Shown: positions 10,160 to 22,444, numbered from the stretch's first letter. The stretch: DNA of 64,000 bases from Nicotiana tabacum (GCF_000715075.1 NC_134095.1:51140806-51204805), one strand, 5' to 3'. The notes: generated by a model from the letters alone, not told the origin. Program-made: numbers and translations.

Positions 10160-10990
10160 TTATACGGAAAATTTGTCTTCTGAAGGCTTGTTTCCCAGTT
10201 TTTTATATTGTGTAATTTTTGATTATGTTTTTTGTTTATTAAATTTAGTAAAGTTTTATCCAGTATATTATACTAGAAGTCTGTCATGTGAATGTTTGTC
10301 TTCCAGTATGTTATACTTGATGAATGTTATAATATAGTTGAGTTTTATTTCATTCCAGTATATTTTACAGGACGTCTGCTGTGTGTAAGCTTTTTCTCCA
10401 GTATATTATACTGGATGAGTTCTGTTTAGAGTAAAATTTTATTTTCTTTGTCATTACTTTTTTTGAATGATTATTTGTCTTTTTTTTTTAATTATGCTCT
10501 TTGATCTAGTATACAATACTTGATTTTTGTTTGATTTCAGTATTTTTTAAATGAAGTGTGCCATCTTTCTACGGGAAATCTGTCTTCTGAAGGCTTGTAT
10601 CCCAGTTTTTTATACTGTGTGGTTTTTTATTATATTTTTTGTTTATTAAATTTAGTAAATTTTTGTCCAATATATTATACTGGATGAATATTATAATATA
10701 GATAAGTTTTGTTTGAGTCCAATATATTTTACAGGGTTTCTGCCGTGTGTAAGTTTTTTCTCCAACGTGTTATACTAGATGATTATTATACTATGCTTTT
10801 TTATTATGTTTCTTCTGAATACCCCAGTATTTGTTTCTGGACTTTCATATCTTCTAATTTATTATGATCCAGTATATTATGCTGGAAGACTGCAATCTAT
10901 AGACTTTGTTGTGATTGTGATTTATTTCTCATATATAGATTGGATTCTGATTGTGTTTATTTATCTAATTTGTAATATATTTTTTTCATG
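10160..10990 (+). repeat. ~407-bp tandemly duplicated leader block rich in CCAGTATATTATACTGG palindromes
   Basis: tcttctgaaggcttg and the following ~100 bp recur at about 10177 and 10584, offset 407 bp. Both copies carry several 17-19 bp palindromes, the best at 10397-10415 (perfect, 9-nt arms around one T); others are near 10260, 10303, 10355, 10667 and 10864. The block lies just upstream of the gene 1 start and is probably a leader intron or promoter. Confidence 0.8.
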
Positions 10991-11001
10991 ATTTTATAGA
11001 A

Positions 11002-11028
11002 ATGGAATCTTCAAGTAGGATATTGAAG
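11002..11028 (+). pseudogene. Gene 1 exon 1
   Basis: ATG at 11002 opens nine codons (MESSSRILK) ending at a GTAAGT donor (11029). The intron 11029-11108 ends ttttag. The next exon continues in phase 0 for more than 270 codons, which supports this start over the internal non-ATG one. Confidence 0.65.
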
Positions 11029-11108
11029 GTAAGTATTTCTAAAATGTTGAAGTTTTTATCTTAAAATTATATGAAATGTTGTTTATGTATGTTGTATTGT
11101 GATTTTAG

Positions 11109-11925
11109 GAAGGAGATAGATTTTATGATTTTGAGAAGTGGTTTCCTGCTGATTGTTATTGGAGAGGCGATCGACAATTTAAGAAAATAATTTCGCCGTT
11201 TTTGTGTGGAACTCAAATGGATCAATTAAAGAATGGTGTATTTGGGAAAGTTTTAGAGTTGAATGACGTGGGTCACTCTGGGAAGTTGACTCATTGTATG
11301 TTGCTTTCTCAAGTTTTTTACAAGGATAAAACCAAAATGGTTTTTAGAGTTTTTGAGAATGACGTAGCATTTATAGAAGATGATTTCCATTCTATTACCG
11401 GGCTGAAGATTGAGGCATCTGATTATAGTTTCGTTGATGATAGAGAGAACCGTTTGAAGGAACGTTATTTCTCTGATGTGAAAAAAGGTTTGAAGGTAGA
11501 TAATTTGTATCAGTTTATGAAAAAGCGTTCTCGACTACGTGCTGGTGCAACAGATAATGTATGTGATGATGTCGAGGTCTGCGATGAAGATGCTGTAAAG
11601 CTTGCTGAGATTAATATATTAGAAGCTGTTCTTTTGGGTAAAGACATTAATAGAAATATAAGTGAACGTAATATGAAAATCATATACGATGCAGAACTTT
11701 GTGCTTCTTTTCCATGGGGCAGTTTCTGCTTTGAAGAGTTGATTGATAACTTGTCTCATCTTCTATCAACTAAGTCAGTAAAGAAACCAGTTGGTAGGCT
11801 TGAATCTTATACGTCACTTGGATTCCCGTTTTTGTATAATGTATGGCTAATGGAAGTCTTTAATGATTTCCGTCAATATTCAATATATGAGGATCGGGGG
11901 CCAATTAGGATGTTGTCTTACTCCA
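11109..11925 (+). pseudogene. Gene 1 exon 2: DUF1985 domain, interrupted by element A
   Basis: A 272-codon open stretch without stops. It starts EGDRFYDFEKWFPADCYWRG and contains DUF1985 hallmarks: a 'fg..lel' helix start, a 'CMLLSQVFYKDKTKMVFRVF' segment, 'ITGLKIE', a later 'EAVLLGKD' helix, a 'FPWGSFCFEELI' block and 'LYNVWLMEVF'. These match the usual order 'll.r...e.wf...g.....f...efalitgl' and 'yPWG...f'. The function of DUF1985 is unknown. The frame breaks only where the LTR of A begins, and it resumes in frame at 22299 once one copy of the 5-bp duplication is discounted. Confidence 0.8.
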
Positions 11926-14543
11926 TGTAACGACCCGACTGGTATTTTTGCCTTTTAGAACCCCGTTCCCTTAAATAAAACTTCTCGTGCTTTCATTAGC
12001 TAATTTACAACTTGTGGGGATGGTTGGTTCGGGAGTTGGAAGAGTTTTTAGTGAAATATTTCAAATTGTTTCTTTAGGATTCTCTTAAAAGACCAAGTTT
12101 GACTTCGGTCAACTTTTTGCTAAAACGGACCCGAACTCGTGATTTGACGGTCTCAGAGGGTCCGTGGGAAAATATGGTACCTGGGCGTATGCCCAGAATT
12201 GAACTCCGAGGTCCCCGGACCGAGTAATGAATTTATATTTGAAATTGTTAATTTGAGGTTTTAAAGAATTAAAGAAACTAAGTAATCATTGATTTCCTAG
12301 GTATTGGGCTCGTATTTTGGTTCCGAAGCTTGGTATAGGTCCGAAATATCGTTTAAGACTTGCCCGAAAAATTTAGTGTCAATCCGAGTCGTTTAAGGGC
12401 GTTTTGACCCGTTAGAGGAGAATTAAGAACTTAAAGTTCATTAGTTTGATTCATTTGGTTTTAGGGAGTGATTCTTAGACTTAGTGTTGTTTCGGGTGTT
12501 CCGAGGGTTCGAGTAGTCCGTCTCGTGATTTCAAACTTGTCGGTATGTTCGAGCGGGGATTGGGAGCCCCGAGCGTCAAACGGACGAGGCTCGAGTGAAG
12601 TAGGAAATTTGGAGAGTGCTGAGTTTGCTGCTTCTGTCATAATTGCATATGTGGTTCTAGGACCGTAGATGCGGGACCACAGCTGTGGTCCACTCTTCGC
12701 AGAAGCGGCTCAGTGGCCAGGCTAGGGAAAACCGCAGATGCGGCTCCGTAGAAGCGGGCCTCAGACCGCAGAAGCGGTCCCAACCACTTTGCTCAGATCT
12801 GCATATGCAACTCTTCTTTCGCAGGTGCGGGACCGCAGATGCGATCCCCTAACTGCAGATGCGGAAATCGCTGGGTAGTGAGGTTCATTTAATTCGAGTT
12901 CAAAGACCATTTTTATCATTTTACACTCATATCTTTGGGCGATTATGGAGCTCTTGAGAGAAGGTTTCCACTTAGCATTGCAAGGTAAGTTATTTCCACT
13001 CATACTTAGCTTAAATACATGTATATTAGGTAGATTAACACTAAAAATTAGGTAAAATCAAAGGGTTAGAGCTAGACCTAGAGTTTTAATAAAACTAGGA
13101 TTTAACTACGAGATTCGCTATGGAATGAACTAGAAATCATATATTATTGATCCTTAGGTTGTAGAAAACAACTTTCTTCGAAAAATCTCGGAATCCGGGC
13201 ACGTGGGCTCGGGGTCGGAATTTAGGAAACTCATGTAAATGGTTGGGAAATTTCTTAAATAGCTATAATTCGATCTTCTAAGCCTATATTGACTATTTCT
13301 TACTTCATTTAACTAGTTCGTGATCTTTCGGCTCCGAATTGAGGGCTTGGACTTGTTCTTGATAATTGGAAGTGCACAGCGGGGGCGAGGTGAGTCTCCT
13401 TTCTAACTTTGTAAGAGGGAATTGTCCCCTTAGGTATAATAATTGAGAATTTGCCACTAAATGCGGGGGCTATGTACGTACTAGGTGACGAGAGTCCGTG
13501 CGTAGCTACTATGATATCCCTTGTCTGGGTAGTTTAGGACCCACATCATGCCTACTTTGTGAATATCTTTATGTTTACTTGCTAATGTGATCATTTATGA
13601 TATGCTAGAGACTTGGAAAATATAAAAATAAACATGTGAACCTGTTGAACATTTGTAAGAGTTTATTTGTATATAAATGAGACTTTGTATGTATTCTTGA
13701 TGTTTTCTTGATATTTATGGATCGGGCCGACCGCCTCAGTGTAAATAGATGCATCTATGGTTCGTGCCGTTCGACCCTCGGCAGTGCACAGTTTATTTTC
13801 TGTTGGAGCGGGCGACCTCGACATGATTGCGCATGATATATTTATATATATATGCTAAAGCTTAGACATGACATGTTTTCTTGCTAAGTATTTGAAAATG
13901 TAAATGGCTAACTGAAATATGGTCAAGAACATGATTATTGCTTTACCTTATAATCAAATTCAATTGTTATTACCATTTTCATGGTAAACAACTTTATTAT
14001 ATTATTGACCCTAGTAAGTATCAAGTCGACCTCTCGTCTCTACTTCTTCGAGATTAGACGTGATACTTACTGGGTACATAATGTTTATGTACTCATACTG
14101 CACTTTTGTACTTAATTGTACAGGATCTGAGGCAGGTACATCTGGTTACCAGTCCGGTGCACGCCCTTGAGCTTGTGGCAGAGACTCCACGGTGAGCTGC
14201 TTCTTTCCTATGCCGCTCAGCAGTAGGATGGTGTCTTCCTTAACTTTTGCTGTCTTTCCTTTATCTCAAATAGTAGGATAGAGATATTCTTTTGTATATT
14301 CTACTAGATGCCCATATTTGTGACACCAGGTATTGGCACACACACATTGGTAGACTTACGTTTTGGGTTGTATAATTATGTTACCTACATTATCCATCAT
14401 TTCTGGTTTTGAATCCAAATTTGGAGTATTTATTTCACTTAAGTATTGATAAATGTAACTAAAGTTAGTAGTGTTTCCACGTTGGCTTGCCTGGCAACGG
14501 TGTCAGGTGCCTTCATGACCTACTATGGAAATGGGTCGTGACA
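11926..14543 (+). repeat. Element A 5' LTR
   Basis: Begins tgtaacgacccgac and ends gggtcgtgaca; the ends are inverted repeats of about 10 bp. It contains a GC-rich palindrome cluster (12640-12870), a GTAAGT donor-like site (12985) and a stem-loop (14013-14071) before an acceptor-like tgtacag|gatc (14123). Confidence 0.9.
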
Positions 14544-14546
14544 ACA

Positions 14547-14558
14547 TGGTATCGGAAC
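14547..14558 (+). other. Element A primer-binding site
   Basis: tggtatcggaac, a mutated form of TGGTATCAGAGC, three bases after the LTR. Confidence 0.75.
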
Positions 14559-14597
14559 ACTAGGTTCACGTAGGTCTCACAAGTTTGGGCAAACCTA

Positions 14598-14660
14598 ATA
14601 GAGTCTTGTAGATCTGTACGGAGAGGTCTGTATTTATCTTCGAGAGGCTATAGGGTATTA
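14598..14660 (+). promoter_or_regulatory. Conserved gypsy leader motif (candidate packaging/dimerisation signal), element A
   Basis: atagagtcttgtagatctgt, then gagaggtctgtatttatc, then gagaggcta. The same block occurs after the PBS in B (26011-26070), E (63258-63320) and, in minus orientation, F (53390-53442). In F and B it centres on a palindrome related to acagacgtctgt. A leader role in RNA packaging is inferred from position and conservation. Confidence 0.5.
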
Positions 14661-14751
14661 GGAAAGACTACTCTTTATTCATTTCCTATCGTGCAGTGGT
14701 TGGTATACTAAATTTCCCTCTTCTATTCTCTCACAGATAGTGAGAACTCAC

Positions 14752-16140
14752 ACCGCTGACGTTCCGAACCGGGAGGAGTTGCTCCTCTCGTTGCTATAGT
14801 CCGAGGCAGATGCTGGGTGAGGGCACCGACCCGTGGTAGGGGCGAGGGCATCCCAGAACCATTCCAGTTGCACCACCAGCAGATCTTGCGAGGGATCCCA
14901 TTATTGAGGAGCAGGGGGACCCGCAGCTGAGCCTACCCCGGCAGACTTTATGACAGCACCGAGATTTCAGGAGATCATGGGCCGCCTGCTATGGTTCATG
15001 GATTCTATGACTCAAGCTGGTTGATTTCCAGCAGACCCAGCCACCTCACAGGCAAGAGGGGGAGCCCAGACCCCTACTGCTCAGGCTCCAGGTCATGCAG
15101 CTGCAGTATATCAGACTCCGGGTGCACTACCCACAGATGGGGCTCAGCCAGTTGTTGCAGTGGCACCCCAGCCCAGGCCAGTTGTGGATGGCGATCCGCA
15201 GAAGTTATTGGACAGTTGGACTAGGCTTCACTCTCCAGTCTTCGGGGTGAGCTTCATGAGGATGCCCAGAACTTCATTGACAGGTGCAGGGACAGACTAC
15301 ACAACATGAGGATATTGAATCCACATGGAGTCGACTTCACTACTTATCAGTTGGAGGGTAGGGCCCGTAGATGGTGGTAGTCCTATGCACTTGGCAGGCT
15401 AGCAGGTTCTCCTCCCCTCACTTGGGGTCAGTTCACATAGTTATTCATGGATCGATACATTCCAGCCTCTGAGAGGGAAGAGCTGCAGTATCGCTTTGAG
15501 TATCTAGAGCAGGTTCAGATGTCAGTGACCAATTATGAGGCGAAGTTCTCTGAGTTGTCCCGCCATGCACTCATGATACTTCCCACAGAGGCAGAGAGAG
15601 CAGCTAGTGATTGAGATTGCTCGCAAGATTGAGGGTTATCGTCTGAGGGGTAGAGAGCAGATGTAGTAGGATAAGAGGTCTAGATTCTCCGAAGAGTTCA
15701 GAGGCGCCCCGGCTAGGGGTAGAGGTCAGTTTGGGAGGGGTCAGCCCAGCAGGCCCCTAGTTTCAGCACCACCACCTGCTCGGGGTGCTCCAGCGTGCCC
15801 CTATTTCAGCGTCATGCCAGAGAGTTCTTATCACCCGCCAGCTATTCAGGGTTCCTCCAATGGGTATTCAGGTCCTCCGGATTCTTCTAGTTCTTATTTC
15901 AATGCTACGCCAGAGAGTTCATACCGTCCAGCGGCTATTCAGGCTTCTTCTAGTGGATCTTCTGGTATTCAGATTCAGCCATCAGGGCAGCAGGTCGCCA
16001 CACCACGGAGTTGTTTTGAGTGTGGAGTCCCTGGTCACATGAGGAGATATTGCTCCAGACTTCGGGGCAAGGTGGTGCAGCAGGGTCAGTAGCCCATGAT
16101 TCCAGCACCATATGCCCAACCACCTATAGGTGGAGGGTAG
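14752..16140 (+). pseudogene. Element A gag remnant
   Basis: The capsid-like retrotransposon gag domain is readable at about 15240-15600 (DFTTYQLEGRARRWW, then FMDRYIPASEREELQYRFEY, then VTNYEAKFSELSRHA), with TAG stops at the W/Q positions. A linker follows with repeated 'PAIQGSSxGYSGPP' words, then a CCHC knuckle, CFECGVPGHMRRYC, at 16012-16053 with all four metal ligands. Gag would form the particle and bind RNA. Stops and frameshifts rule out a working product. Confidence 0.8.
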
Positions 16141-16257
16141 GTTGTAGAGACCGTCTTAGAGGTGGAGGCCATGCAGGGAGAGGTCAGCCAGCTACTGCTT
16201 AGTTAGGTGGAGGCCAGTCAGCCGGTGCTCCAGCTAGATACTATGCCCTTCCGGCCA

Positions 16258-16560
16258 GGCCAGATACATTGGCCTTAGATGCTGTCATCACAGGTATCAT
16301 CTCTGTTTGCTCGTTTACTGGTTATTTCTCCTGAGCCTTTGGGTACTCTTGTTCATATGTCCACTCCTGTGGGTGATTCTGTGGATGTGGATCAGATCTA
16401 CCGGTCCTGTGTGGTCACTTTCTATTGTTTCGAGACTAGAGCAGATCTTTTATTGCTTGATATGATCGATTTTGAGGTCATCCTAGGCATGGATTGGTTA
16501 TCTCCATATCACGCCGTCCTAGATTTCCATGCCAAGATTGTTTCACTAGCAATGCTAGGG
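16258..16560 (+). pseudogene. Element A aspartic-protease remnant
   Basis: The downstream half of the protease region is clear ([36 protein letters not shown]). The D-S/T-G type active-site segment expected ~40 codons upstream is not visible; '[13 protein letters not shown]' runs directly into later sequence. A deletion has therefore probably removed the catalytic aspartate. Confidence 0.65.
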
Positions 16561-16719
16561 TTGCCGAGATTGGAGTGGAAGGGTTCCACAGTTGATACGC
16601 CTAGTAGGGTTATTTCTTTCCTGAAGGCTCAGCACATGGTCGAGAAAGGGTGTTTGGCTTATTTAGCTTATGTTCGAGACACCACTGCAGAGTCTCCGAC
16701 GATTGATTCAGTCCTAGTA

Positions 16720-17466
16720 GTTCAAGAGTTTGCCGATGTTTTTCCTTCTGATCTTTCTGGCATGCCCCCGAATTGTGATATTGATTTCTGTATTGATTTG
16801 GCTCCAGGCACTCAACCTATATCTATTCCACCGTACCGCATGGCTCCTAAGGAGTTGAAGGAGCAGCTTGAGGAGTTGTTGGCGAAGGGGTTTGTTAGGC
16901 CCAGTTTGTCGCCTTGGGGTGCACCAGTATTATTCATGAAGAAGAAGGATGAGACTATGCGGATGTGCATTGATTATCGCCAGTTGAACAAAGTCACCAT
17001 CAAGAACAAGTATCCGTTTCCTCGTATTGATCATTTGTTTGACCAGTTGTAGGGTGCTAGGGTGTTCTCTAAGATTTACTTTAGATTAGGGTATCATTAG
17101 CTGAAGATTCGGGACTCAGATGTTCCTAAGACTGCATTCCGGACTAGATATGGCCATTATGAGTTTCTAGTGATGTCCTTTGGCCTGACTAATGCCCCAG
17201 CGGCATTTATGGATTTGATGAACAGGGTATTCAGGCCTTATATTGATTCCTTTGTCATCATCTTTATTGAATACATCTTGATATACTCACGTAGCCTGGG
17301 GGAGCACGAGCAGCATTTGAGAGTAGTTCTTCACACCTTGCGAGAGCAGAAACTATATGGTAAGTTCTCCAAGTGTGAGTTCTGGCTAGAGTCAGTGGCA
17401 ATCTTGGGGCATGTTTTGTCAGATGAGGGTATTAAGGTGGATCCCAAGAAGATTGAAGCAGTTTAG
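16720..17466 (+). pseudogene. Element A reverse transcriptase remnant
   Basis: The RT fingers/palm read [18 protein letters not shown], then [53 protein letters not shown] and [14 protein letters not shown]. The catalytic F-I-D-D box is changed to F-I-E-Y (codons 17269-17274), abolishing both aspartates. TAG stops occur at 17050 and 17098 and at 17464. The lineage looks Del/Tekay. Confidence 0.85.
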
Positions 17467-18260
17467 AGTTGGCCACGTCCTACTTTAGTGACCGAGATCA
17501 GGAGTTTCCTGGGGTTAGCAAGTTATTACCGACGATTTGTGTAGGGCTTTTCATCTATTGCATCACCTTTGACTAGATTGACCCAGAAGGGTGCTCCATT
17601 CTGTTGGTCCGATGATTGTGAGGAGAGCTTCCAGAAGCTCAAGATAGCTTTGACTACAGCACCAGTTCTTGTATTGCCATCCGGCTCGGGGATGTATACG
17701 GTATATTGCGATGCATCACGCGTTGGCTTGGGATGTGTATTGATGCAGGAGGGGCGAGTTATTGCATATGCTCACGTCAGCTGAAGGTTCATGAGAAGAA
17801 TTACCCTGTGCACAATCTAGAGTTGGCAGCGATTGTTCATGCTCTTAAGATATAGAGGCATTATTTGTATGGGGAGTCTTGTGAGGTTTATACCGATCAT
17901 CGCAGCTTACAGCATTTGTTCAAGTAGAGGGACCTTAATTTGAGGCAGCGCAAGTGGCTTGAGTTACTAAAGGATTATGACAATACCATTCTTTATCATT
18001 CGAGCAAGGCAAATGTGGTCGCGGATGCCTTGAGCAGAAAGGTGGAAAGTATGGGTAGTCTGGCATTCATTCCAGCAGAGGAGAGGCCACTAGATTTGGA
18101 CATCCAGTCCTTGGCTAACAGATTTGTGAGTTTGGACATTTTAGAGCCCAGCCGATTTCTAGCGTGTGTGGTTGCTCAGTTTTCGTTATTGGGACAGATC
18201 AAGGCCCGACAGTTCGATGATCCACATTTGGTATTTCTTAGAGAGACGATACTTTAGGGA
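17467..18260 (+). pseudogene. Element A RNase H and connection remnant
   Basis: After the RT thumb (FLGLASYYRRF) comes the RNase H start FCWSDDCEESFQKLK and YTVYCDASRVGLGCVLMQ, with the first catalytic Asp in CDAS. A frameshift near 17780 moves the frame. Then [20 protein letters not shown] and VVADALSRK mark the domain end. Confidence 0.75.
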
Positions 18261-19220
18261 GGTGCCAAGGAGGTTTATATTGGCGAGGATGGTGTGTTGC
18301 GGCTTCAGGGCCGTCTATGTGTTCCTAATGTTGATGGTCCGAGGGAGAGGATTCTAGAGGAGGCCCACAGTTCGAGGTACTCCATTCATCCGGGTGCCAC
18401 GAAGATATATTATGACTTGAGGCAGCATTATTGGTGGCGGAGAATGAAGAAGGACATAGTGGAGTATGTGGCTAGATGTTTGAATTGCCAGCAGGTCAAA
18501 TATGAACACTAAAGGCCGGGTGGCCTACTCCAACAGATGCCTATTCCGAAGTGGAAGTGGGAGCGCATCACCATGGATTTCGTAGTTGGGTTGCCGGACT
18601 TTGCGGAAGGTTGATTCAGTATGGGTCATTTTTGATAGTTTGACCAAGTCAGCTCACTTCATTCCAGTGGCGACTACTTATACAGCAGAGAGGTATGCCC
18701 AGATTTATATTCTGGGGATAGCCAGGTTGCACGGTGTGCTGGTTTCCATCATATCAGACATAGGCCCTCAGTTCACTTTCCATTTCTGGAGAGCCGTTAG
18801 AGTGAGTTGGGGACCCGTGTAGAGCTTAGCATAACATTCCATCCTCAGACCGACGGGCAGTCGGAGCGGACAATTCAGATTTTAGAGGATATGCTTAGAG
18901 CATGTGTGATTGACTTTGGAGGGCAGTGGGATCAGTTCTTGCCTTTAGCAGAGTTTGCGTACAACAACCGCTATCAGTCCAGCATAGAGATGGCCCCATA
19001 AGAGGCTTTATATGGTCGACATTGTCATTCTCCTATCGGGCAGTTTGAGCCCGGTGAGGCTAAGTTACTTGGTACAAATTTGGTACAGGATGCCTTGGAT
19101 AAGGTGAAGTTGATTTAGGAGAGGCTTCACACAACTTAGTCCAGACAGAAGAGTTACACGGATCAGAAGGCGCGTGATGTATCATTTATGGTTGGCGAGA
19201 AGGTTCTCTTGAAAGTCTCG
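18261..19220 (+). pseudogene. Element A integrase remnant
   Basis: The HHCC zinc-binding region (AHSSRYSIHPG ... CLNCQQ) lies at about 18360-18490. The core reads VGLPDF, then SVWVIFDSLTKSAHFIPVAT, ISDIGPQFTFHFW (second acidic residue) and TDGQSERTIQILEDML (third). Stops and shifts occur at 18511, 18610 and 18820. Confidence 0.8.
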
Positions 19221-19650
19221 CCAATGAATGGCATTATGAGGTTCGGGAAGAAGGGCAAGCTGAGCCTAAGATTTATTGGTCCCTTTGAGGTGCTGAGGCG
19301 AGTTGGGTAGGTTGCCTATGAGCTTGCTTTACCCCCCAGTTTATCAGGAGTTCATCTAGTGTTTCATGTATCGATGCTTCAGAAGTATCATGCCGATCTA
19401 TCACATGTGTTGGACTTCAGTACTATTCAGTTAGATGAGAGCTTGGGTTACGAGGAGGAGCCAGTAGCCATTATTGATAGACAGGATCTCCAGTTGAGGT
19501 CCAATAGGATTTCTGCGGTGAGGGTCTAGTGGAGGGGCCAACCGGTTGAGGAGGCAACCTGGGAGTCCGAGGAGGACATGCAGAGCAGATATCCCCAATT
19601 ATTCAGCAGTTCAGGTACTTTTCTATGTCCGTTTGAGGACAAACGTTTGT
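19221..19650 (+). pseudogene. Element A integrase C-terminus with GPY/F motif and chromodomain-like tail
   Basis: GKLSLRFIGPFEVLRRVG, HLVFHVSMLQKYH, PVAIIDRQDLQLRSN, then WRGQPVEEATWESEEDMQSR. The aromatic-rich tail matches the short chromodomain-like module of Tekay-type chromoviruses, which in the family guides insertion to heterochromatin. There are stops at 19309 and 19528. Confidence 0.75.
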
Positions 19651-19651
19651 T

Positions 19652-19665
19652 TAAGAGGTGGAGAA
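19652..19665 (+). other. Element A polypurine tract
   Basis: aagaggtggagaa abuts the 3' LTR start. The same sequence precedes the 3' LTRs of B and F (the latter on the minus strand). Confidence 0.8.
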
Positions 19666-22293
19666 TGTAACGACCTGACTGGCTATTTTGCCTTTTAGAA
19701 CCCAGTTCCCTTAAATAAAACTTCCCATGCTTGCTTTAGCTAATTTACGACTTGCAGGGACGGTTGGTTCGGGAGTTGGAAGAGTTTTTAGTGAAATATG
19801 TCCAATTGTTTCTTTAGGATTCTCTTAAAAGACCAAGTTTGACTTCGGTCAACTTTTTTGGAAAACGAACCCGAACTCGTAATTTGACGGTCTCGGAGGG
19901 TCCGTGGGAAAATATGGGACCTGGGCGTAGGCCCGGAATCAAATTCCAAGGTCCCTAGCCCGAGTAATGAATTTTTATTGGAAATTGTTAATTTGAGGTT
20001 TTAAAGAATTAAAGAAACTAAGTAATCATTAATTTCCTAGGTATCGTGCTCGTATTTTGGTTTCGAAGCTTGGTACAGGTCTGAAATATCGTTTAAGACT
20101 TGCCCGTAAAATTTGGTGTCAATCCGAGTAGTTTAAGGGCGTTTTGACCCGTTAGAGGAGAATTAAGAACTTGAAGTTCATTAGTTTGATTCATTTGGTT
20201 TTAGGGGGTGATTCCTAGACTTAGTGTTGTTTCGGGTGTTCCGAAGGTTCGAGTAGGTCCATCTCGTAATTTCAGACTTGTCGGTATGTTCAGGCAGGGC
20301 TTGGGAGCCCCGAGCATCAAACGGATGAGGCTCGAGTGAAGTAGGAAATTTGGAGAAGTGTTGTGTTTGCTGCTTCTATCATAACCGCATCTGCGGTTCT
20401 AGGACCGCAGGTGCGTGACCGCAGGTGCGGTCCGCTCTTCGCAGAAGCGGCTATGTGGTTAGGCCAGGGAAAACCGCAGATGCGGTTCCCAAGCCGCAGA
20501 AGCGGCTCCACATAAGCGAGCCTCAGACCGCAGAAGCGGTCCCAACCACTTTGCCCAGTTCTGCAGATGCGGCTCTTCTTTCGCAGGTGCGGGACCGCAG
20601 ATGCAGTCCCCTAACCGCAGATACGGAAATCGCTGGGCAGTGAGGTTCATTTAATTTGAGTTCAAAGACCACTTTTATCATTTTACACTCATCCTTTGAG
20701 CGATTTGGGAGCTCTTGAGAGAAGGTTTCCACTTAGCATTGCAAGGTAAGTTATTTCAACTCATCCTTAGCTTAAATACATGTATATTAGGTAGATTAAA
20801 CACTAAAAATTAGGTAAAATCAAAGGGTTAGAGCTAGACCTAGGGTTTTAATAAAACTAAAATTTAACTACGAGATTCACTATGGAATGAACTAGAAATC
20901 ATATATTATTGATCCTTAGGTTGTAGGGAACAACTTTCTTCGAAAAATCTCGGAATCCGGGCACGTAGGCCCGGGGTCGGAATTTAGGAAACTCATGTAA
21001 ATGGTTGGGAAATTGCTTAAATAGCTAAAATTTGATCTTGTAAGCCTATATTGACTAGTTATTACTTCATTTAACTAGTTCGTGATTGTTCGGCTCCGAA
21101 TTGAGGTCTTGGACTTGTTCTTGATAATTGGAAGTGCGCAGCTGGAGCGAGGTGAGTCTCCTTTCTTACCTCGTAAGAGGGTATTGTCCCCATAGGTATA
21201 ATAATTGAATAATTTGCCACTAAATGCGGGGGCTACGTACGCACTAGGTGACGAGAGTCCGTGCATAGCTACTATGATATCACTTGTCTGGGTAGTTTAG
21301 GACCCACATCAAGCCTACTTTGTGAATATCTTTATGTTTACTTTCTAATGTGATCATTTATGATATGCTAGAGACTTGGAAAATATTAAAATGAACATGT
21401 GAACCTGTTGAACCTTTGTAAGAGTTTATTTGTGTATAAATAAGCCTTTGTGTGTATTCTTGATGTTTTCTTGATATTTATGGATCGGGCCGACTGCCTC
21501 GGTGTAAATAGATGCATCTATGGTTCGTGCTGTTGGACCCTCGGCAATGCACATTTTATTTTCTGTTGGAGCGGGCCGTCGACCTCGGCATGATTGCGCA
21601 TGATATATATATGCTTGAACTTTTCTTGCTAAGTATTTGAAAATGTAAATGGCTAACTGAAGTATGGTCAAGAACATGATTATTGCTTTTCCTTATAACC
21701 TGTTAATTATTGGAGAATTCCATGCTTAGCATAGCACATTATTATTATATTATCTTAACCCTAGTAAGTACCAAGTCGACCTCTCGTCCCTACTTCTTCG
21801 AGATTAGACGGGATACTTACTGGGTACATAATGTTTATGTACTCATACTACACTTCTGTACTTAATTGTACAGGATCTGAGGCAGTACATCTGGTTACCA
21901 GTCTGGTGCGCGCCCTTGAGCTTGTGGCAGAGACTTCCACGGTGAACTGCTTCCTTCCTATGCCGCTTAGCATCCGGATGGAGTTTTCCCTTAATTTTGC
22001 TGTCTTTTCTATCTCAGTTAGTAGGATAGAGATATTCTTTTGTATATTCTACTAGATGCCCATACTTGTGACACCAGGTCTTGGCACACACACATTGGTA
22101 GACTTGCATTTTGGGTTGTATAATTATGTTACCTACATTATCCATCATTTCTGGGTTTGAATCCAAATTTGGAGTATTTATTTCACTTAAATTTTGATAA
22201 AAGTAACTAAAGAATTAGTAGTGTTTCCGTGTTGGCTTGCCTGCCAACGGTGTTGGGCGCATTCATGACCTACTATGGAAATGGGCCGTGAGA
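19666..22293 (+). repeat. Element A 3' LTR
   Basis: Begins tgtaacgacctgac and ends gggccgtgaga (tgaca mutated to tgaga). GC-rich palindrome cluster at 20380-20635, donor-like site at 20746, stem-loop at about 21769-21827, acceptor-like cag at 21873. Confidence 0.9.
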
Positions 22294-22354
22294 CTCTAGC
22301 ATTGGATGTCCAAAATATGACACACTTTGCGATGATTTCTTTAAGAAAACAAGT
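22294..22354 (+). pseudogene. Gene 1 exon 2, remainder after element A
   Basis: After the target duplicate ctcta (22294-22298) the frame continues as IGCPKYDTLCDDFFKKTS to a GTAAGT donor at 22355. This closes the DUF1985-containing exon and shows that A landed in coding sequence. Confidence 0.7.
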
Positions 22355-22444
22355 GTAAGTTAATAGTATGTGAATTTTTAATATATACTTGTGCTCATAT
22401 ATTTTGTTTTTGTCTAACTATTTATATTTCTGTTTAATTAATAG

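Larger units (their letters stand above)
11926..22293 (+). mobile_element. Element A: complete but decayed Del/Tekay-like chromovirus LTR retrotransposon
   Basis: LTRs at 11926-14543 (2618 bp) and 19666-22293 (2628 bp) start tgtaacgacc. The target duplication is ctcca/ctcta (11921-11925, 22294-22298), one mismatch. The interior runs PBS, gag with CCHC knuckle, protease remnant, RT, RNase H, integrase, chromodomain and PPT. All coding parts have stops or frameshifts. By eye the first 150 bp of the two LTRs differ at roughly one base in ten, so the insertion is old. Confidence 0.9.
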
